Shown here piece by piece: positions 23,602 through 32,549 of a stretch of DNA of 64,000 bases. Numbering within the stretch: position 1 is the first letter of the stretch; each line of letters starts with the position of its first letter. A program made the translations under genes and the position numbers. Under the pieces are notes generated by a model. It ran no database searches and was not told the DNA's origin. It saw only the letters and a list, made by a program, of their open reading frames with translations. Source of the DNA: Achromobacter agilis (GTDB taxonomy: Bacteria > Pseudomonadota > Gammaproteobacteria > Burkholderiales > Burkholderiaceae_B); contig NZ_UFQB01000024.1 in NCBI RefSeq assembly GCF_900496965.1, positions 48,197 through 112,196 of the forward strand, in the 5' to 3' direction.

Positions 23602-24639
23602 CTAGCGGTGCTTGGAGGCTTCGTTGGGAATGCCTTCCATCGGGCATTCCGGCGTCCCCACCGTGGACCGGGTGAAGGACTCGACCATCTTGCGCGTGCC
23701 CTCCGGATCCTTGATCCAGTTCGCATAGAAGGTGTACGGGCAGACTGCGACGCCGTTGACCTCTTCGCCGGAGTTGATCTTGCCGGTGTATCCGCGATGG
23801 ACCAGCTTGAACAGATGGTTTTGCGATTGCATGTTCTTGCGTGCGTCGCGGATCAGGCCGATCGAGAGCTCCGCGTACTGCACCCCCATGTCTTCCTCGC
23901 CGCACTCGCCCAGCGTGCGCCCGTCGAATCCGATGATGGCCGAATGGCCGAAGTAGGAGTAGACGCCGTCGAAACCCGCCGCGTTGGCCACGGCCACATA
24001 GACGTTGTTCATCCAGGCCATGGCCTTGGACACCATCACCTGCTGCTCCTTGGCCGGATACATGTAGCCCTGGCAGCGCACGACCAGTTCCGCCCCGCGC
24101 ATCGCGCAATCGCGCCAGATTTCAGGGTAATTGCCGTCGTCGCAGATGATGAGGCTGATCTTCAGGCCCTTGGGGCCTTCCGACACGTAGGTGCAGTCGC
24201 CGGGATACCAGCCTTCGATGGGCACCCAGGGCATGATCTTGCGGTATTTCTGCACGATCTCGCCCTGGTTGTTCATGAGGATGAGCGTGTTGTAGGGCGC
24301 CTTGTTCGGATGCTCCTCGTGCTGCTCGCCGGTCAGCGAGAACACCCCCCATACATTGGCCTTGCGGCAGGCCTCGGCGAACACGGCGGTCTCCTCGCCG
24401 GGAATGGCCGACGCGGTCTCGTACATTTCCTTGGCGTCGTACATGATGCCGTGGGTGGAGTATTCCGGGAAGATCACCAGGTCCATGCCCGGCAGGCCCC
24501 GCTTCATGCCCACGACCATGTCGGCGATCTTGCGGGCGTTCTCCATGACTTCTGCCCGGGTATGCAGCCGCGGCATCTTGTAGTTCACGACGGCCACGCC
24601 CACGCAATCGTTGCTGCTGGAGATATCTCCGTGTCTCAT
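23602..24639 (-). CDS. amiE: Aliphatic amidase
   Basis: A nitrilase-superfamily enzyme that hydrolyses short aliphatic amides (acetamide, propionamide) to carboxylate and ammonia. It is 345 aa and very close to P. aeruginosa AmiE, starting [11 protein letters not shown]. The catalytic triad is Glu59 (FPEYS), Lys134 (QKYRKI) and Cys166 ([10 protein letters not shown]). Residue 139 is Val in PWVPIEGW, where I recall Cys in P. aeruginosa. The C-terminal domain (about 260-345) diverges more. The start has AGGAGCATTGTC upstream. It is preceded by an ABC importer and followed by the MoxR/VWA pair and amiCR. Confidence 0.96.
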   Translation of the reverse strand: MRHGDISSSNDCVGVAVVNYKMPRLHTRAEVMENARKIADMVVGMKRGLPGMDLVIFPEYSTHGIMYDAKEMYETASAIPGEETAVFAEACRKANVWGVFSLTGEQHEEHPNKAPYNTLILMNNQGEIVQKYRKIMPWVPIEGWYPGDCTYVSEGPKGLKISLIICDDGNYPEIWRDCAMRGAELVVRCQGYMYPAKEQQVMVSKAMAWMNNVYVAVANAAGFDGVYSYFGHSAIIGFDGRTLGECGEEDMGVQYAELSIGLIRDARKNMQSQNHLFKLVHRGYTGKINSGEEVNGVAVCPYTFYANWIKDPEGTRKMVESFTRSTVGTPECPMEGIPNEASKHR

Positions 24640-24664
24640 GACAATGCTCCTCGGTGGTTGACGG

Positions 24665-25354
24665 TCATACCGTCAGGAAAGATCTGACTTTGTCCTGGTC
24701 CAGGCTCGTCCGGCATGCCTCGTGCACGATGCGGCCGCGATCAATCACCAGGAACCGGTCGGCCAGGTCCAGCGCGAAACCCAGCATCTGCTCCGATACG
24801 ACGATGGCGAAGCCGCGCTCCTCCCGCAATGCGTTCAGGACCCGTGCGATGTCCTTGATGATGGAAGGCTGGATCCCTTCGGTCGGCTCGTCCAGGATCA
24901 GCACGCGCGGGTTCGAGATAAGCGCCCGGGCGATCGCCAATTGCTGCTGCTGCCCCCCGGACAGGTTGCCGCCCTTGCGCCGGCGCATCTCGTGCAGCAC
25001 CGGGAAAAAGCGGTACAGGTAGTCCGGCACGGCCTTGAGCCCGCTGCGCTCCGCGCCGGTCAGGATGTTCTGTTCCACAGTCAGGAACGGAAAGATCATG
25101 CGTCCCTGCGGCACGAAGGCCAGCCCGTTGCGCACGCGCCGGTAGCTCGCCATGCCCGCCAGTTCGACACCGTCGAGCCGGATGCTGCCCGAACCCGAGG
25201 GCAGCATGCCGATCAGCGCCTTGAGCAAGGTGGTCTTGCCCATGCCGTTGCGGCCCATGATGGCCAGTGATTCCTTGGGCGCCACCTCGAAGCACACATC
25301 GTGGACGACGTGGGACTCCCCATAACTCACGTTCAGTTTGTCGATCCGGAACAC
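24665..25354 (-). CDS. urtE: Amide/urea ABC transporter ATPase (UrtE/LivF type)
   Basis: A 229-aa ABC ATPase. Walker A is GRNGMGKTT, the signature is [12 protein letters not shown] and Walker B is [16 protein letters not shown], a UrtE-like sequence. The GTG at 25354 ([20 protein letters not shown]) has AGGGGA 6 nt upstream and gives the family length; the frame to 25648 lies inside the previous gene and is rejected. It pairs with the UrtD-type ATPase. Located just before amiE, so the cargo is probably amides or urea. Confidence 0.92.
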   Translation of the reverse strand: MFRIDKLNVSYGESHVVHDVCFEVAPKESLAIMGRNGMGKTTLLKALIGMLPSGSGSIRLDGVELAGMASYRRVRNGLAFVPQGRMIFPFLTVEQNILTGAERSGLKAVPDYLYRFFPVLHEMRRRKGGNLSGGQQQQLAIARALISNPRVLILDEPTEGIQPSIIKDIARVLNALREERGFAIVVSEQMLGFALDLADRFLVIDRGRIVHEACRTSLDQDKVRSFLTV

Positions 25355-25368
25355 GGCGCATCCCCTAT

Positions 25369-26166
25369 TCAGTGGCCCAGGTAAACGTCCAGCACGCGGG
25401 GATCGGCCTGCACCTCGGCCACCGTCCCTTCGCTCAACAGGCGGCCCTGGTGCAGCACCGTGACCTTGTGCGCGATGCGCTTGACGAAATCCATGTCGTG
25501 CTCGATCACCACCACCGACTTGCCGCGCGAGATGCGCGCCAGCAGCTCGGCCGTCTGCTCCCGTTCGCGCGGGCTCATGCCCGCCACCGGCTCGTCCAGC
25601 AACAGCAACTGCGGGTTCTGCATCAGCAGCATGCCGATCTCGAGCCACTGCTTCTGCCCATGGCTCAGGCGGCCCGCCTTCTCCGCCAGCCGTTCCGCCA
25701 GGAAGACCTGCTCGGCCATGGCCTGGATGCGTCCGTGGATCTCGGCGGTGCGCCGGAACCGCAAGGAACGGATCACGCCATGCGCGTTCGGCAGCGAGAT
25801 CTCGAAGTTCTCCCGCACCGTCAGGTCCTCGTAGACGGACGGCGTCTGGAATTTGCGGCCGACGCCGGCCCGCACGATGTCGAACTCCACCATCCTCACC
25901 AGATCCCGGCCCTGGAACATCACGCGCCCCGAGGACGGCCGCGTCTTGCCGCAGATAATGTCCAGCAGCGTGGTCTTGCCCGCGCCGTTCGGGCCGATGA
26001 TGACGCGCAGTTCGTCCCGCGCCACGCGCAGGCTAAGGCCGTCCACAGCCCGGAAGCCGTCGAACGACACCGTCAGATCCTCGACGCTCAGGATGGCGCC
26101 GGGCGCCGGGCGGTCGCTGCTCATGTCCATGCTGGCGGACTCCTGCAGGTCCAGGGCGGCGCTCAT
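25369..26166 (-). CDS. urtD: Amide/urea ABC transporter ATPase (UrtD/LivG type)
   Basis: A 265-aa ABC ATPase with Walker A GPNGAGKTT, the variant signature LSHGQKQWLEIG typical of UrtD, and Walker B LLLLDEPVAGMSPRERE. The first 25 residues are a polar extension. Its ATG overlaps the UrtC-type stop by 4 bp (ATGA). With the downstream UrtE-type subunit it should power the importer. Confidence 0.93.
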   Translation of the reverse strand: MSAALDLQESASMDMSSDRPAPGAILSVEDLTVSFDGFRAVDGLSLRVARDELRVIIGPNGAGKTTLLDIICGKTRPSSGRVMFQGRDLVRMVEFDIVRAGVGRKFQTPSVYEDLTVRENFEISLPNAHGVIRSLRFRRTAEIHGRIQAMAEQVFLAERLAEKAGRLSHGQKQWLEIGMLLMQNPQLLLLDEPVAGMSPREREQTAELLARISRGKSVVVIEHDMDFVKRIAHKVTVLHQGRLLSEGTVAEVQADPRVLDVYLGH

Positions 26167-27209
26167 CGCGTGCTCCCCGCGGCGCGGCGCGCCTGAATCT
26201 GGCCGAATACTCCCGCCAGGCCGTTGGGCATGGCCACGACCACCACGATGAAGATCGCGCCAAGGAAATAAAGCCAGACTTCCGGGAACGTCTCGGACAG
26301 GTATGACTTCAGAAAGCCGATCAACAGGGCCCCGATCACCGCGCCGGGAATGGACAGCCGGCCGCCGACCGCCGCGTAGATCACCATCTCGATCGAGGCC
26401 ACCACCCCGATGGCCCCCGGAGAAATCAGGCCCACCTGCAGCGTGAAGAAAGCGCCGCCGATAGAGGACAGGACCGCGGCCACGCAGAATACGCAGGCCT
26501 TCACGTGCGCGGTGTCGTAGCCTGAAAATCGCACGCGGTCTTCGCGGTCGCGGATGGCGATCAGGATCTTGCCCAGCCGGCTGCGCACGATCGCCAGCGC
26601 CGCAAGCATCGCCACCGTCAGCGCGCCGGCCTCCACAAAGTAAAGCGCCAGTTTGCCGTCGTCGCCGACGATGTCCCAGCCCAGCAGCGTGCGGAAATCG
26701 GTGATGCCGTTAGCGCCGCCCGTGTCGCCCTGCTGGCCGACGATCAGCACGGTCAGCGTCATTGCCAGAGCCAGTGTCACGATCGCGAAATAAACGCCGC
26801 TGACCCGCTTGCGGAAGATTGCCAGCGAAAAGAGGTAGGCCGCCAAGCCGGGCAAGGCCACGATCAGCAGCAGGGTCAGCGTCAGGGAATGGAAGGGCTG
26901 CCACCACACGGGCAGACTCTCCACGCTGCTCCACACCATGAAGTCGGGCAACTCCGGAGCGGACGCCTCCAGCTTCAGGAACATGGCCATCATGTAGCCG
27001 CCCAGCCCGAAGAAGATGCCCTGCCCCAGGCTCAGCACGCCGCTATAGCCCCAGGTCAGCACGATGCCGATCGCCACGAAGGCGAACGCCATGTACTTGC
27101 CGACCAGGTTGAGCCGGAACGGATCCAGCGCCAAGGGCAGCACGGCCAGGATCAGCGCCGCGACCAGCAGGATCGCGATCTCCTCGGTTTTCCGGTGTAG
27201 AGATTTCAT
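26163..27209 (-). CDS. urtC: Amide/urea ABC transporter permease (UrtC/LivM type)
   Basis: A 348-aa inner-membrane permease with about nine to ten hydrophobic segments. The LivM-family block LTWGYSGVLSLGQGIFFGLGG lies in the N-terminal third. SLIGGAFFTLQVGLISP-like and VGGRLSIPGAVIGALLIGFL regions lie in the C-terminal half. It is separated from the UrtB-type gene by 4 bp and overlaps the UrtD-type gene by 4 bp. Confidence 0.93.
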   Translation of the reverse strand: MKSLHRKTEEIAILLVAALILAVLPLALDPFRLNLVGKYMAFAFVAIGIVLTWGYSGVLSLGQGIFFGLGGYMMAMFLKLEASAPELPDFMVWSSVESLPVWWQPFHSLTLTLLLIVALPGLAAYLFSLAIFRKRVSGVYFAIVTLALAMTLTVLIVGQQGDTGGANGITDFRTLLGWDIVGDDGKLALYFVEAGALTVAMLAALAIVRSRLGKILIAIRDREDRVRFSGYDTAHVKACVFCVAAVLSSIGGAFFTLQVGLISPGAIGVVASIEMVIYAAVGGRLSIPGAVIGALLIGFLKSYLSETFPEVWLYFLGAIFIVVVVAMPNGLAGVFGQIQARRAAGSTR

Positions 27210-27213
27210 CGCG

Positions 27214-28116
27214 TCATCCCCGCGTCTTGTTGGCGAACAGCCCGTTCGGGCGGAAATAGAGGACCAGGATCACCAGCACCAGGATCGTGACCTTGGCCAT
27301 GGAGCCGCTCATCAGGTATTCCAGCGTGGTCTGGGACTGCGCGATGGCCAGCCCGGAGAACGCAGTCCCCAACAGGCTCTGCACGCCGCCGAACACCACC
27401 ACGATGAAGGAGTCGACGATGTAGAGCTGCCCCGTTCCCGGGTTGGTCGATCCGATCATCGTGAAGACACAGCCGGCTATGCCCGCCAGGCCGGAACCCA
27501 GCGCGAAGGTCAGCGCGTCCACCCGCCGCGTGTTGATCCCCACGGCGCCCGCCATCGCCCGGTTCTGCGTGACGGCGCGTACCCGCAAGCCCCACGCGCT
27601 GCGGTAGAGCAGCAGGTAGACGCCGACGGCCACCAGCAGCGTCAGGCCAAGGATGAAAATGCGGTTCAGCGGGAATTGCAGATCGGGGGTGGGCTCCCAG
27701 GCGCCGCTGAGCCACGACGCCAGCGGCACGCTAACCTCTTGCGCGCCGAACAACGAACGGTAGGTCTGCTGCAGGATCAGGCTCAGCCCCCAGGTCGCGA
27801 GCAGCGTGTCCAGCGGACGGTTGTAGAACCAGCGGATAAAGCCCCGCTCGAGCACATAGCCGAAGGCGAACGTGACCAGGAATGCCAGCGGGATGGCCGC
27901 GAACAGGTATATGCCCATCCATCCCGGCGCCCAGTGCTGGAACACCACCGAGACCAGATAGGTCGTGTACGCGCCCATGGCCATGAGCTCGCCGTGCGCC
28001 ATGTTGATGACGCCCATCAGGCCGAACACGACGGCCAGGCCGATCGCCATCAGCAGAAGGATGCTGAACAGGCTGATCCCGTTGAACAGCTGCATTGCCG
28101 CGATGTCGAGATTCAT
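27214..28116 (-). CDS. urtB: Amide/urea ABC transporter permease (UrtB/LivH type)
   Basis: A 300-aa inner-membrane permease with about eight hydrophobic segments. Typical blocks are GLAVVFGLMGVINMAHGELM near the N-terminus and DSFIVVVFGGVQSLLGTAF. It resembles the membrane domain of UrtB without the long N-terminal extension found in some. I prefer the ATG at 28116; a GTG two codons upstream (28122) is equally open. It precedes the UrtC-type gene by 4 bp. Confidence 0.92.
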   Translation of the reverse strand: MNLDIAAMQLFNGISLFSILLLMAIGLAVVFGLMGVINMAHGELMAMGAYTTYLVSVVFQHWAPGWMGIYLFAAIPLAFLVTFAFGYVLERGFIRWFYNRPLDTLLATWGLSLILQQTYRSLFGAQEVSVPLASWLSGAWEPTPDLQFPLNRIFILGLTLLVAVGVYLLLYRSAWGLRVRAVTQNRAMAGAVGINTRRVDALTFALGSGLAGIAGCVFTMIGSTNPGTGQLYIVDSFIVVVFGGVQSLLGTAFSGLAIAQSQTTLEYLMSGSMAKVTILVLVILVLYFRPNGLFANKTRG

Positions 28117-28186
28117 GGTCACGTTCCAGGCTGCGCCGGCGGCATGGCCGCCGGCCGTTGGCTTGCCAGCGTCTTGCGGCGCCGCG

Positions 28187-29383
28187 CTACAGCTTCGGGA
28201 AGGGATTGGGCTCGATCAGATCCGCGGATTCCCAGACGATGTCGAACTGCCCGTCTGGCCGGGCACGGCCTACGCGCACCTTCTTCCAGACGTGGTGGTT
28301 GGTGTCATGCACGCGCACGGTGCCTTCGGGCGCCTGCAAGGTCAGTCCCGCCGAAGCGGCGATGACCTTGTCCGGCTCGAACGAGCCGGCCTTCTCCACG
28401 CCGAGCTTCCACAGGTACACGCTGTTGTAGGCAACCTCCATCGGGTCGCCGATGACGCGGTCCTGCCCGTACTTCGCCTTGAACGCCTTGACGAACTTCT
28501 CGTTGGCCGGATTCTGCAGGCTCTGGAAATACCCCATGCAGGCGTAGTAGCCCGCCGCATTGTCCTTTCCGATGCCTTCGATCTCGTTCTCGGACACCAC
28601 GGTGGACAACAGCACGACCCGCGTGCCGTCGAGGCCGGCGGCGCGCAGCTGCTTGTAGAACGCCACATTGGAGCCGCCGACCACCGTGCTGTAGATGCAC
28701 TCCGGCTTGGCCGCCTTGATCTTGTTGATGATGGAGGAGAATTCGGTGTGCCCCAGCGGCGCGTACTCTTCGCCCACCACCTTCGCACCCGTACGGGCGA
28801 TGGCCGGCTTGGCGATCTTGTTGCACGTGCGGGGATAGATGTAGTCGGAGCCGACCAGGAAGAAGGTCTTGCCCTTTTCCCGGGCCATCCACTCCACCGC
28901 GGCGATCACCGACTGGGTCGCCTCCTGGGACGGATAGAACACGCGGGCATCCTGCTCCTGGCCCTCGTAATACGTGGGGTAATAGAGCAGCCCCTTGCTG
29001 CGCGACAGCACCGGCAGCAGCGCCTTGCGCGAAGCCGAGGTGTAGCAGCCGACAATGGCCGCGACTTTGTCCCGGTCGAGCAGCTTGCGCGCCTTCTCGG
29101 CGAATACGGCGTTCTCGCTGGCGCCGTCCTCCACTACCGGCTCTATCTTCCTGCCCATCACGCCGCCCGCGGCGTTGATTTCCTCGATCGCCAGCTTCTC
29201 CGCGTCCACCAGCGACGCCTCGGCGATGGCAATGGTGCCGGACAAGGAATGCAGCAGGCCCAGTTTTACGGTGTCTTGGGCGGAAGCCAGGCGGGGCAAG
29301 GTTGCCATCCCCGACGCGGCGCTCAGTAGGACCATCGAGCCGCTGTGCTGCAGAAAGCGGCGGCGGTTGTATTCGCTCATCAT
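28187..29383 (-). CDS. urtA: Amide/urea ABC transporter binding protein (UrtA type) with Tat signal
   Basis: A 398-aa periplasmic receptor of the AmiC/UrtA family. The N-terminus NRRRFLQHSGSMVLLSAASG is a twin-arginine (Tat) signal ending near RLASAQ. Family blocks are LLHSLSGTIAIAEASLVDAE, GCYTSASRKALLPVLSRSKG and LVGSDYIYPRTCNKIAKPAI. AGGAGCGCA precedes tandem ATGs at 29383 and 29380. The frame to 29545 is rejected because it crosses the promoter region. First gene of the ten-gene operon; it is similar to the cytoplasmic AmiC encoded at its far end. Confidence 0.94.
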   Translation of the reverse strand: MMSEYNRRRFLQHSGSMVLLSAASGMATLPRLASAQDTVKLGLLHSLSGTIAIAEASLVDAEKLAIEEINAAGGVMGRKIEPVVEDGASENAVFAEKARKLLDRDKVAAIVGCYTSASRKALLPVLSRSKGLLYYPTYYEGQEQDARVFYPSQEATQSVIAAVEWMAREKGKTFFLVGSDYIYPRTCNKIAKPAIARTGAKVVGEEYAPLGHTEFSSIINKIKAAKPECIYSTVVGGSNVAFYKQLRAAGLDGTRVVLLSTVVSENEIEGIGKDNAAGYYACMGYFQSLQNPANEKFVKAFKAKYGQDRVIGDPMEVAYNSVYLWKLGVEKAGSFEPDKVIAASAGLTLQAPEGTVRVHDTNHHVWKKVRVGRARPDGQFDIVWESADLIEPNPFPKL

Positions 29384-29405
29384 TGCGCTCCTGTGCGTTT
29401 CTGAA

Positions 29406-29421
29406 GGCAAGCCTCCGGCCA
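29406..29421 (-). promoter_or_regulatory. Candidate sigma-54 promoter 1 of the amide operon
   Basis: TGGCCGGAGGCTTGCC on the minus strand matches the -24/-12 pattern (TGGC, then TTGC) with correct spacing, close upstream of the UrtA-type gene. It would leave a leader of only about 12 nt. GC-rich DNA gives chance matches, so this is tentative. Confidence 0.35.
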
Positions 29422-29461
29422 GGGCTTGCTCGCAAGCCCCAAACTGCCCGGGATTGGGCAG
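29422..29461 (-). promoter_or_regulatory. Two adjacent hairpins in the amide-operon leader
   Basis: CTGCCC and GGGCAG (29444-29461) form a 6-bp stem with a six-base loop. GGGCTTG and CAAGCCC (29422-29439) form a 7-bp stem with a four-base loop. Paired small hairpins in a leader are the type of target used by ANTAR proteins such as the AmiR encoded in this operon. The loops do not match the usual A1/G4 rule well, so this is a candidate only. Confidence 0.3.
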
Positions 29462-29521
29462 GCGCCTTTGCCGACCACATCGCGACGACCGCCGTCCGTC
29501 CGCTGCACCCTCGTTTCTCCG

Positions 29522-29537
29522 GGCAAAGCTCCGCCCA
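29522..29537 (-). promoter_or_regulatory. Candidate sigma-54 promoter 2 of the amide operon
   Basis: TGGGCGGAGCTTTGCC on the minus strand has the GG and GC dinucleotides at the sigma-54 spacing. Starting here, the leader would be about 125 nt and would include both hairpins at 29422-29461. No NtrC-type dyad was recognised nearby. Confidence 0.35.
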
Positions 29538-29587
29538 CGGCGCATCGAAACGCCATTCGAAGAAAAGCGATGGACAAACGGAAAACG

Positions 29588-29625
29588 AAAAGGCCCGAGC
29601 CGGAAATTCCGGCTCGGGCCTTTTT
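29588..29625. terminator. Strong bidirectional terminator between LysR gene and amide operon
   Basis: An almost perfect palindrome, AAAAGGCCCGAGCCGGAA (29588-29605) against TTCCGGCTCGGGCCTTTT (29607-29624), with T-runs on both sides. It lies downstream of the LysR gene ending at 29735 and insulates it from the operon starting at 29383. The rest of 29384-29734 holds the promoter candidates and the short LysR 3' region. Confidence 0.88.
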
Positions 29626-29734
29626 GCCCTACGCCTGACTGGCAACACTGGCAGTCGGCGAAAATTTGAAGACGAACTCGCGTCTGGAAGGCATTCTGAA
29701 GAAGCGTACCGCGCTATGCCATGCGTATTTTCCC

Positions 29735-30649
29735 TTATCGTTTGCGCAACGCGCGCCGCAAGGCGGGCGCGGCATTCTGCAAGTAGCGCCACAGACGAGT
29801 CGATACCGGCCCTTGCGCCCGGTCCGTGCGCCGCACCATTACCAGCTCCTCGACGCTTCCCGGCAAATGGGGATTGGCGATCGAGCGCAGCCGGCCATCC
29901 TGCAACTCTTCCTCAATGAGAAAGCGCGGCATGTGGCCCCATCCCATGCCTTGCAGGATGATCTCTTTCTTCATCAGCTGGTCCGCGACCGTGCACTGCC
30001 GCGCGCCCGCGATGGTGAAGTAGTCGCGCGGCGGCGTATGCCTCGCGGTGTCGCGCATGACGCATTGCGTGTACTCGCGCAGATGCGCCGGGCGGACCGC
30101 GCGCGGCATGGGTTCGCGCAGGAAGCCTGGCGCCACCACGGGCACGAAAGGAACCTTGGCCAGGTCGACCCATTCGATCCGCGCATCGCTCTTGTCCACG
30201 CGATGCAGGATAAGGTCGGCCTCGCCGTCGTCCAGGCGTTCCCAGGGGCCCGCGACCGCCTCGAAGTACAGGTCCAGGCGCGTTCCGGGGCAGCTCGCGA
30301 AGAACCGGCTCAGCAGCCCCAGCACGTACGGCCGCGGGCAGAAATCGCCGATCACCACGCGCAGCTCGGTTTCCTCGCCCATGGCCAACTGGCCCGCATG
30401 CGCACGCAAAGCGGTCAGTTCGCGCAGCAGCGCCTGCGCGCGCTCGTGGAAGGACTGCCCGGCGCCTGTCGGGCGCACGCGGTAGCCGCTGCGGTCCAGC
30501 AGCGCGAAGCCCAGCTGCCGTTCAAGTTTCGCCACCGCCGCGAACACCGCCGGATGCGAGCGATGCAGCGACGCAGCCGCGGCCTGGAAACCGCCCTCGC
30601 GCACAACGGCGTCGAAGCATTGCAGGTCGTGCAAGGTGAATTCGCTCAT
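29735..30649 (-). CDS. LysR-family regulator, probably of the pcaD gene
   Basis: A 304-aa LysR protein. The HTH is in residues 1-60 (FTLHDLQCFDAVVREGGFQA, SHPAVFAAVAKLERQLGFAL). The effector domain begins with LRVVIGDFCPRPYVLGLLSR. The frame is open to 30793, but the family start is MSEFTLHDLQC at 30649. It is divergent from 3-oxoadipate enol-lactonase across 100 bp, which suggests control of that gene. It is separated from the amide operon by a strong terminator. Confidence 0.9.
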   Translation of the reverse strand: MSEFTLHDLQCFDAVVREGGFQAAAASLHRSHPAVFAAVAKLERQLGFALLDRSGYRVRPTGAGQSFHERAQALLRELTALRAHAGQLAMGEETELRVVIGDFCPRPYVLGLLSRFFASCPGTRLDLYFEAVAGPWERLDDGEADLILHRVDKSDARIEWVDLAKVPFVPVVAPGFLREPMPRAVRPAHLREYTQCVMRDTARHTPPRDYFTIAGARQCTVADQLMKKEIILQGMGWGHMPRFLIEEELQDGRLRSIANPHLPGSVEELVMVRRTDRAQGPVSTRLWRYLQNAAPALRRALRKR

Positions 30650-30749
30650 GTCAGTTTTTCCAACAATGACTGTGCAAACTTTGTAATTTCTTCTTGAACG
30701 CCGCGCAACTACGATTTGCCTACCCCATCCACCGCGAGGCAGATCCATC

Positions 30750-31547
30750 ATGCAGAGCACATCCTTCTTCACCACGGGCGACGGCGCCCGCATTGCCTAC
30801 CGCTTCGACGGAGACGCCAGCCTGCCCACGCTGGTGCTGTCGAACTCCATCGGCACCACGCTGCACATGTGGGATGCCCAGATTCCGGCGCTGACCCGCC
30901 ACTTCCGCGTGCTGCGCTACGATACCCGCGGCCACGGCGCATCCAGCGTGCCGGCGGGCCCGTATTCGCTGGACCGCCTGGGCCGCGACGTGGTGGAACT
31001 GCTGGACGGGCTGGGCATCGCCAGCGCGCATTTCCTGGGGCTGTCGCTGGGCGGCATCATCGGACAATGGCTGGGCGTACACGCCCCAGAACGGATCGAA
31101 CGCCTCATCCTGAGCAACTCGTCTTCCTACCTGGGCCCCGCGCCGCAATGGGACGAGCGGATCGCCGCCACGCTGCAGGCGAGCGACATAACGGAAACCG
31201 CCGAGATCTTCTTGCAGAACTGGTTCCCGGCCGCCATGCTCGAGGCCGGCGGCCCCGCCGTGGAGAAGTTTCGCGGCATGCTGCTGCGCACCGACAAGCA
31301 TGGCCTGGCGGGCGCGTTCGCGGCCGTGCGGGACGCCGACCTGCGCCGGACCATCGCCCTGATCCCCAATCCCTCGCTGGTCATCGCCGGCCTGCACGAC
31401 ACGGTAACGGCGGCCAGCCATGGCGAACAGATGGCCGCCACCATCCCGGGCGCCAGGCTGGTGGTCCTGCCCGCCGTACATCTGTCGAATATCGAATTGC
31501 CGCAGGCGTTCGAGACCGCCGTGCTGGAATTCCTGCTGGCGGCCTGA
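30750..31547 (+). CDS. pcaD: 3-oxoadipate enol-lactonase
   Basis: A 265-aa alpha/beta hydrolase that opens 3-oxoadipate enol-lactone in the protocatechuate/catechol beta-ketoadipate pathway. The nucleophile is Ser99 in HFLGLSLGGIIGQWLGVHAP. RYDTRGHGASSVPAGPYSLD is the oxyanion-hole region and PAVHLSNIE carries the catalytic histidine. Length and sequence fit PcaD. A 3-oxoacid CoA-transferase, which could perform the next step, is encoded 1 kb away on the other strand. Confidence 0.88.
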   Translation: MQSTSFFTTGDGARIAYRFDGDASLPTLVLSNSIGTTLHMWDAQIPALTRHFRVLRYDTRGHGASSVPAGPYSLDRLGRDVVELLDGLGIASAHFLGLSLGGIIGQWLGVHAPERIERLILSNSSSYLGPAPQWDERIAATLQASDITETAEIFLQNWFPAAMLEAGGPAVEKFRGMLLRTDKHGLAGAFAAVRDADLRRTIALIPNPSLVIAGLHDTVTAASHGEQMAATIPGARLVVLPAVHLSNIELPQAFETAVLEFLLAA

Positions 31548-31552
31548 ATCAG

Positions 31553-32515
31553 CTAGTTCAGCTTGGCGCCGGAGGTTTCGACCGCCCGCTTCCAGGTGAC
31601 GAGTTCGCGGTCGATGTGACTGGCGAACTCGGCCGGGGTGGAGCCCACGGTTTCATAGCCGTATCCCTGCACCTGCTGCTTCAAGGCGGGCACCGCCAAC
31701 GCTTCGGCAATGCCTCGGCTCAGGGCATCGACAATGTCGGGCGGCGTGCCCGCCGGCGCCAGCACGCCGTACCAGCCGTTCACCACGAACCCCGGCACGC
31801 TTTCGGCCACCGTCGGCACATCGGGCAGCAAGGGAGAGCGCCGCTCTCCCGTCACGGCGATGGCCTTCAGCTTCCCCGCCCGCACCTGCGGCAGCGACGT
31901 AGAAATGCTGTCGAACATCAGCGACACCTCGCCGCCCAACAGCGCCACCACGGCCGGACCGCTGCCCTTATAGGGCACGTGCATCATGTCCGTGCCAGTC
32001 TGGTTCTTGAACATCTCGGCGGCCAGGTGGCTAGTGTTGCCGTTGCCCGCGGACGCGAAGCTGAGCTTGCCGGGGTGGCTCTTGCCGTAGGCGATCAGTT
32101 CGCCCACGGTATTGGCCGGCGTGCTCAGGGGCGCCGCCACCAGCATCGGCAAGGTGGCCACCAGCGATACCGGCGCGAAATCGCGGCGCGTATCGTACGG
32201 CAGCGACGGATACAGGCTGGGATTGATCGTGTGGGCTGCCAGCACCATCAGCAGGGTGTAGCCATCGGGCTTGGCGCGCGCCAGCTGCGCGGACGCGATC
32301 GTTCCGCCCGCGCCCGGCTTGTATTCCAGCACCACGGGCTGGCCCCACTTCTTCTGCAGCTCCGCGCCCAATGGGCGCGCCAGCATGTCCGCGCTGCCGC
32401 CGGGCGGATAAGGGATCAGCAAGGTGATTGGCTTATCGGGATACGCGGGCGCGGCCTGCGCGGCGCCCAGGCACACGACGCCAAGCGTGGCTGCGGCCAG
32501 TAGGGAACGGATCAT
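31553..32515 (-). CDS. Bug-family tripartite tricarboxylate receptor
   Basis: A 320-aa periplasmic receptor with signal peptide MIRSLLAAATLGVVCLGAAQA. Blocks: ITLLIPYPPGGSADMLARPL, GYTLLMVLAAHTINPSLYPS, HVPYKGSGPAVVALLGGEVS. The family start at 32515 replaces a longer frame to 32578. It lies directly downstream of the CoA-transferase genes. The ligand is unknown; an aromatic acid or 3-oxoadipate-related acid would fit the neighbours. Confidence 0.93.
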   Translation of the reverse strand: MIRSLLAAATLGVVCLGAAQAAPAYPDKPITLLIPYPPGGSADMLARPLGAELQKKWGQPVVLEYKPGAGGTIASAQLARAKPDGYTLLMVLAAHTINPSLYPSLPYDTRRDFAPVSLVATLPMLVAAPLSTPANTVGELIAYGKSHPGKLSFASAGNGNTSHLAAEMFKNQTGTDMMHVPYKGSGPAVVALLGGEVSLMFDSISTSLPQVRAGKLKAIAVTGERRSPLLPDVPTVAESVPGFVVNGWYGVLAPAGTPPDIVDALSRGIAEALAVPALKQQVQGYGYETVGSTPAEFASHIDRELVTWKRAVETSGAKLN

Positions 32516-32549
32516 CAGAATCTCCTTGGCCCGGTTCGGGCGCAAAGCG

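Noticed and set aside
23534..23726. Apparent N-terminal extension of the VWA gene
   Set aside because: The frame continues upstream only as an out-of-frame reading of the ATPase gene; the ATGA overlap at 22727-22730 sets the real start.
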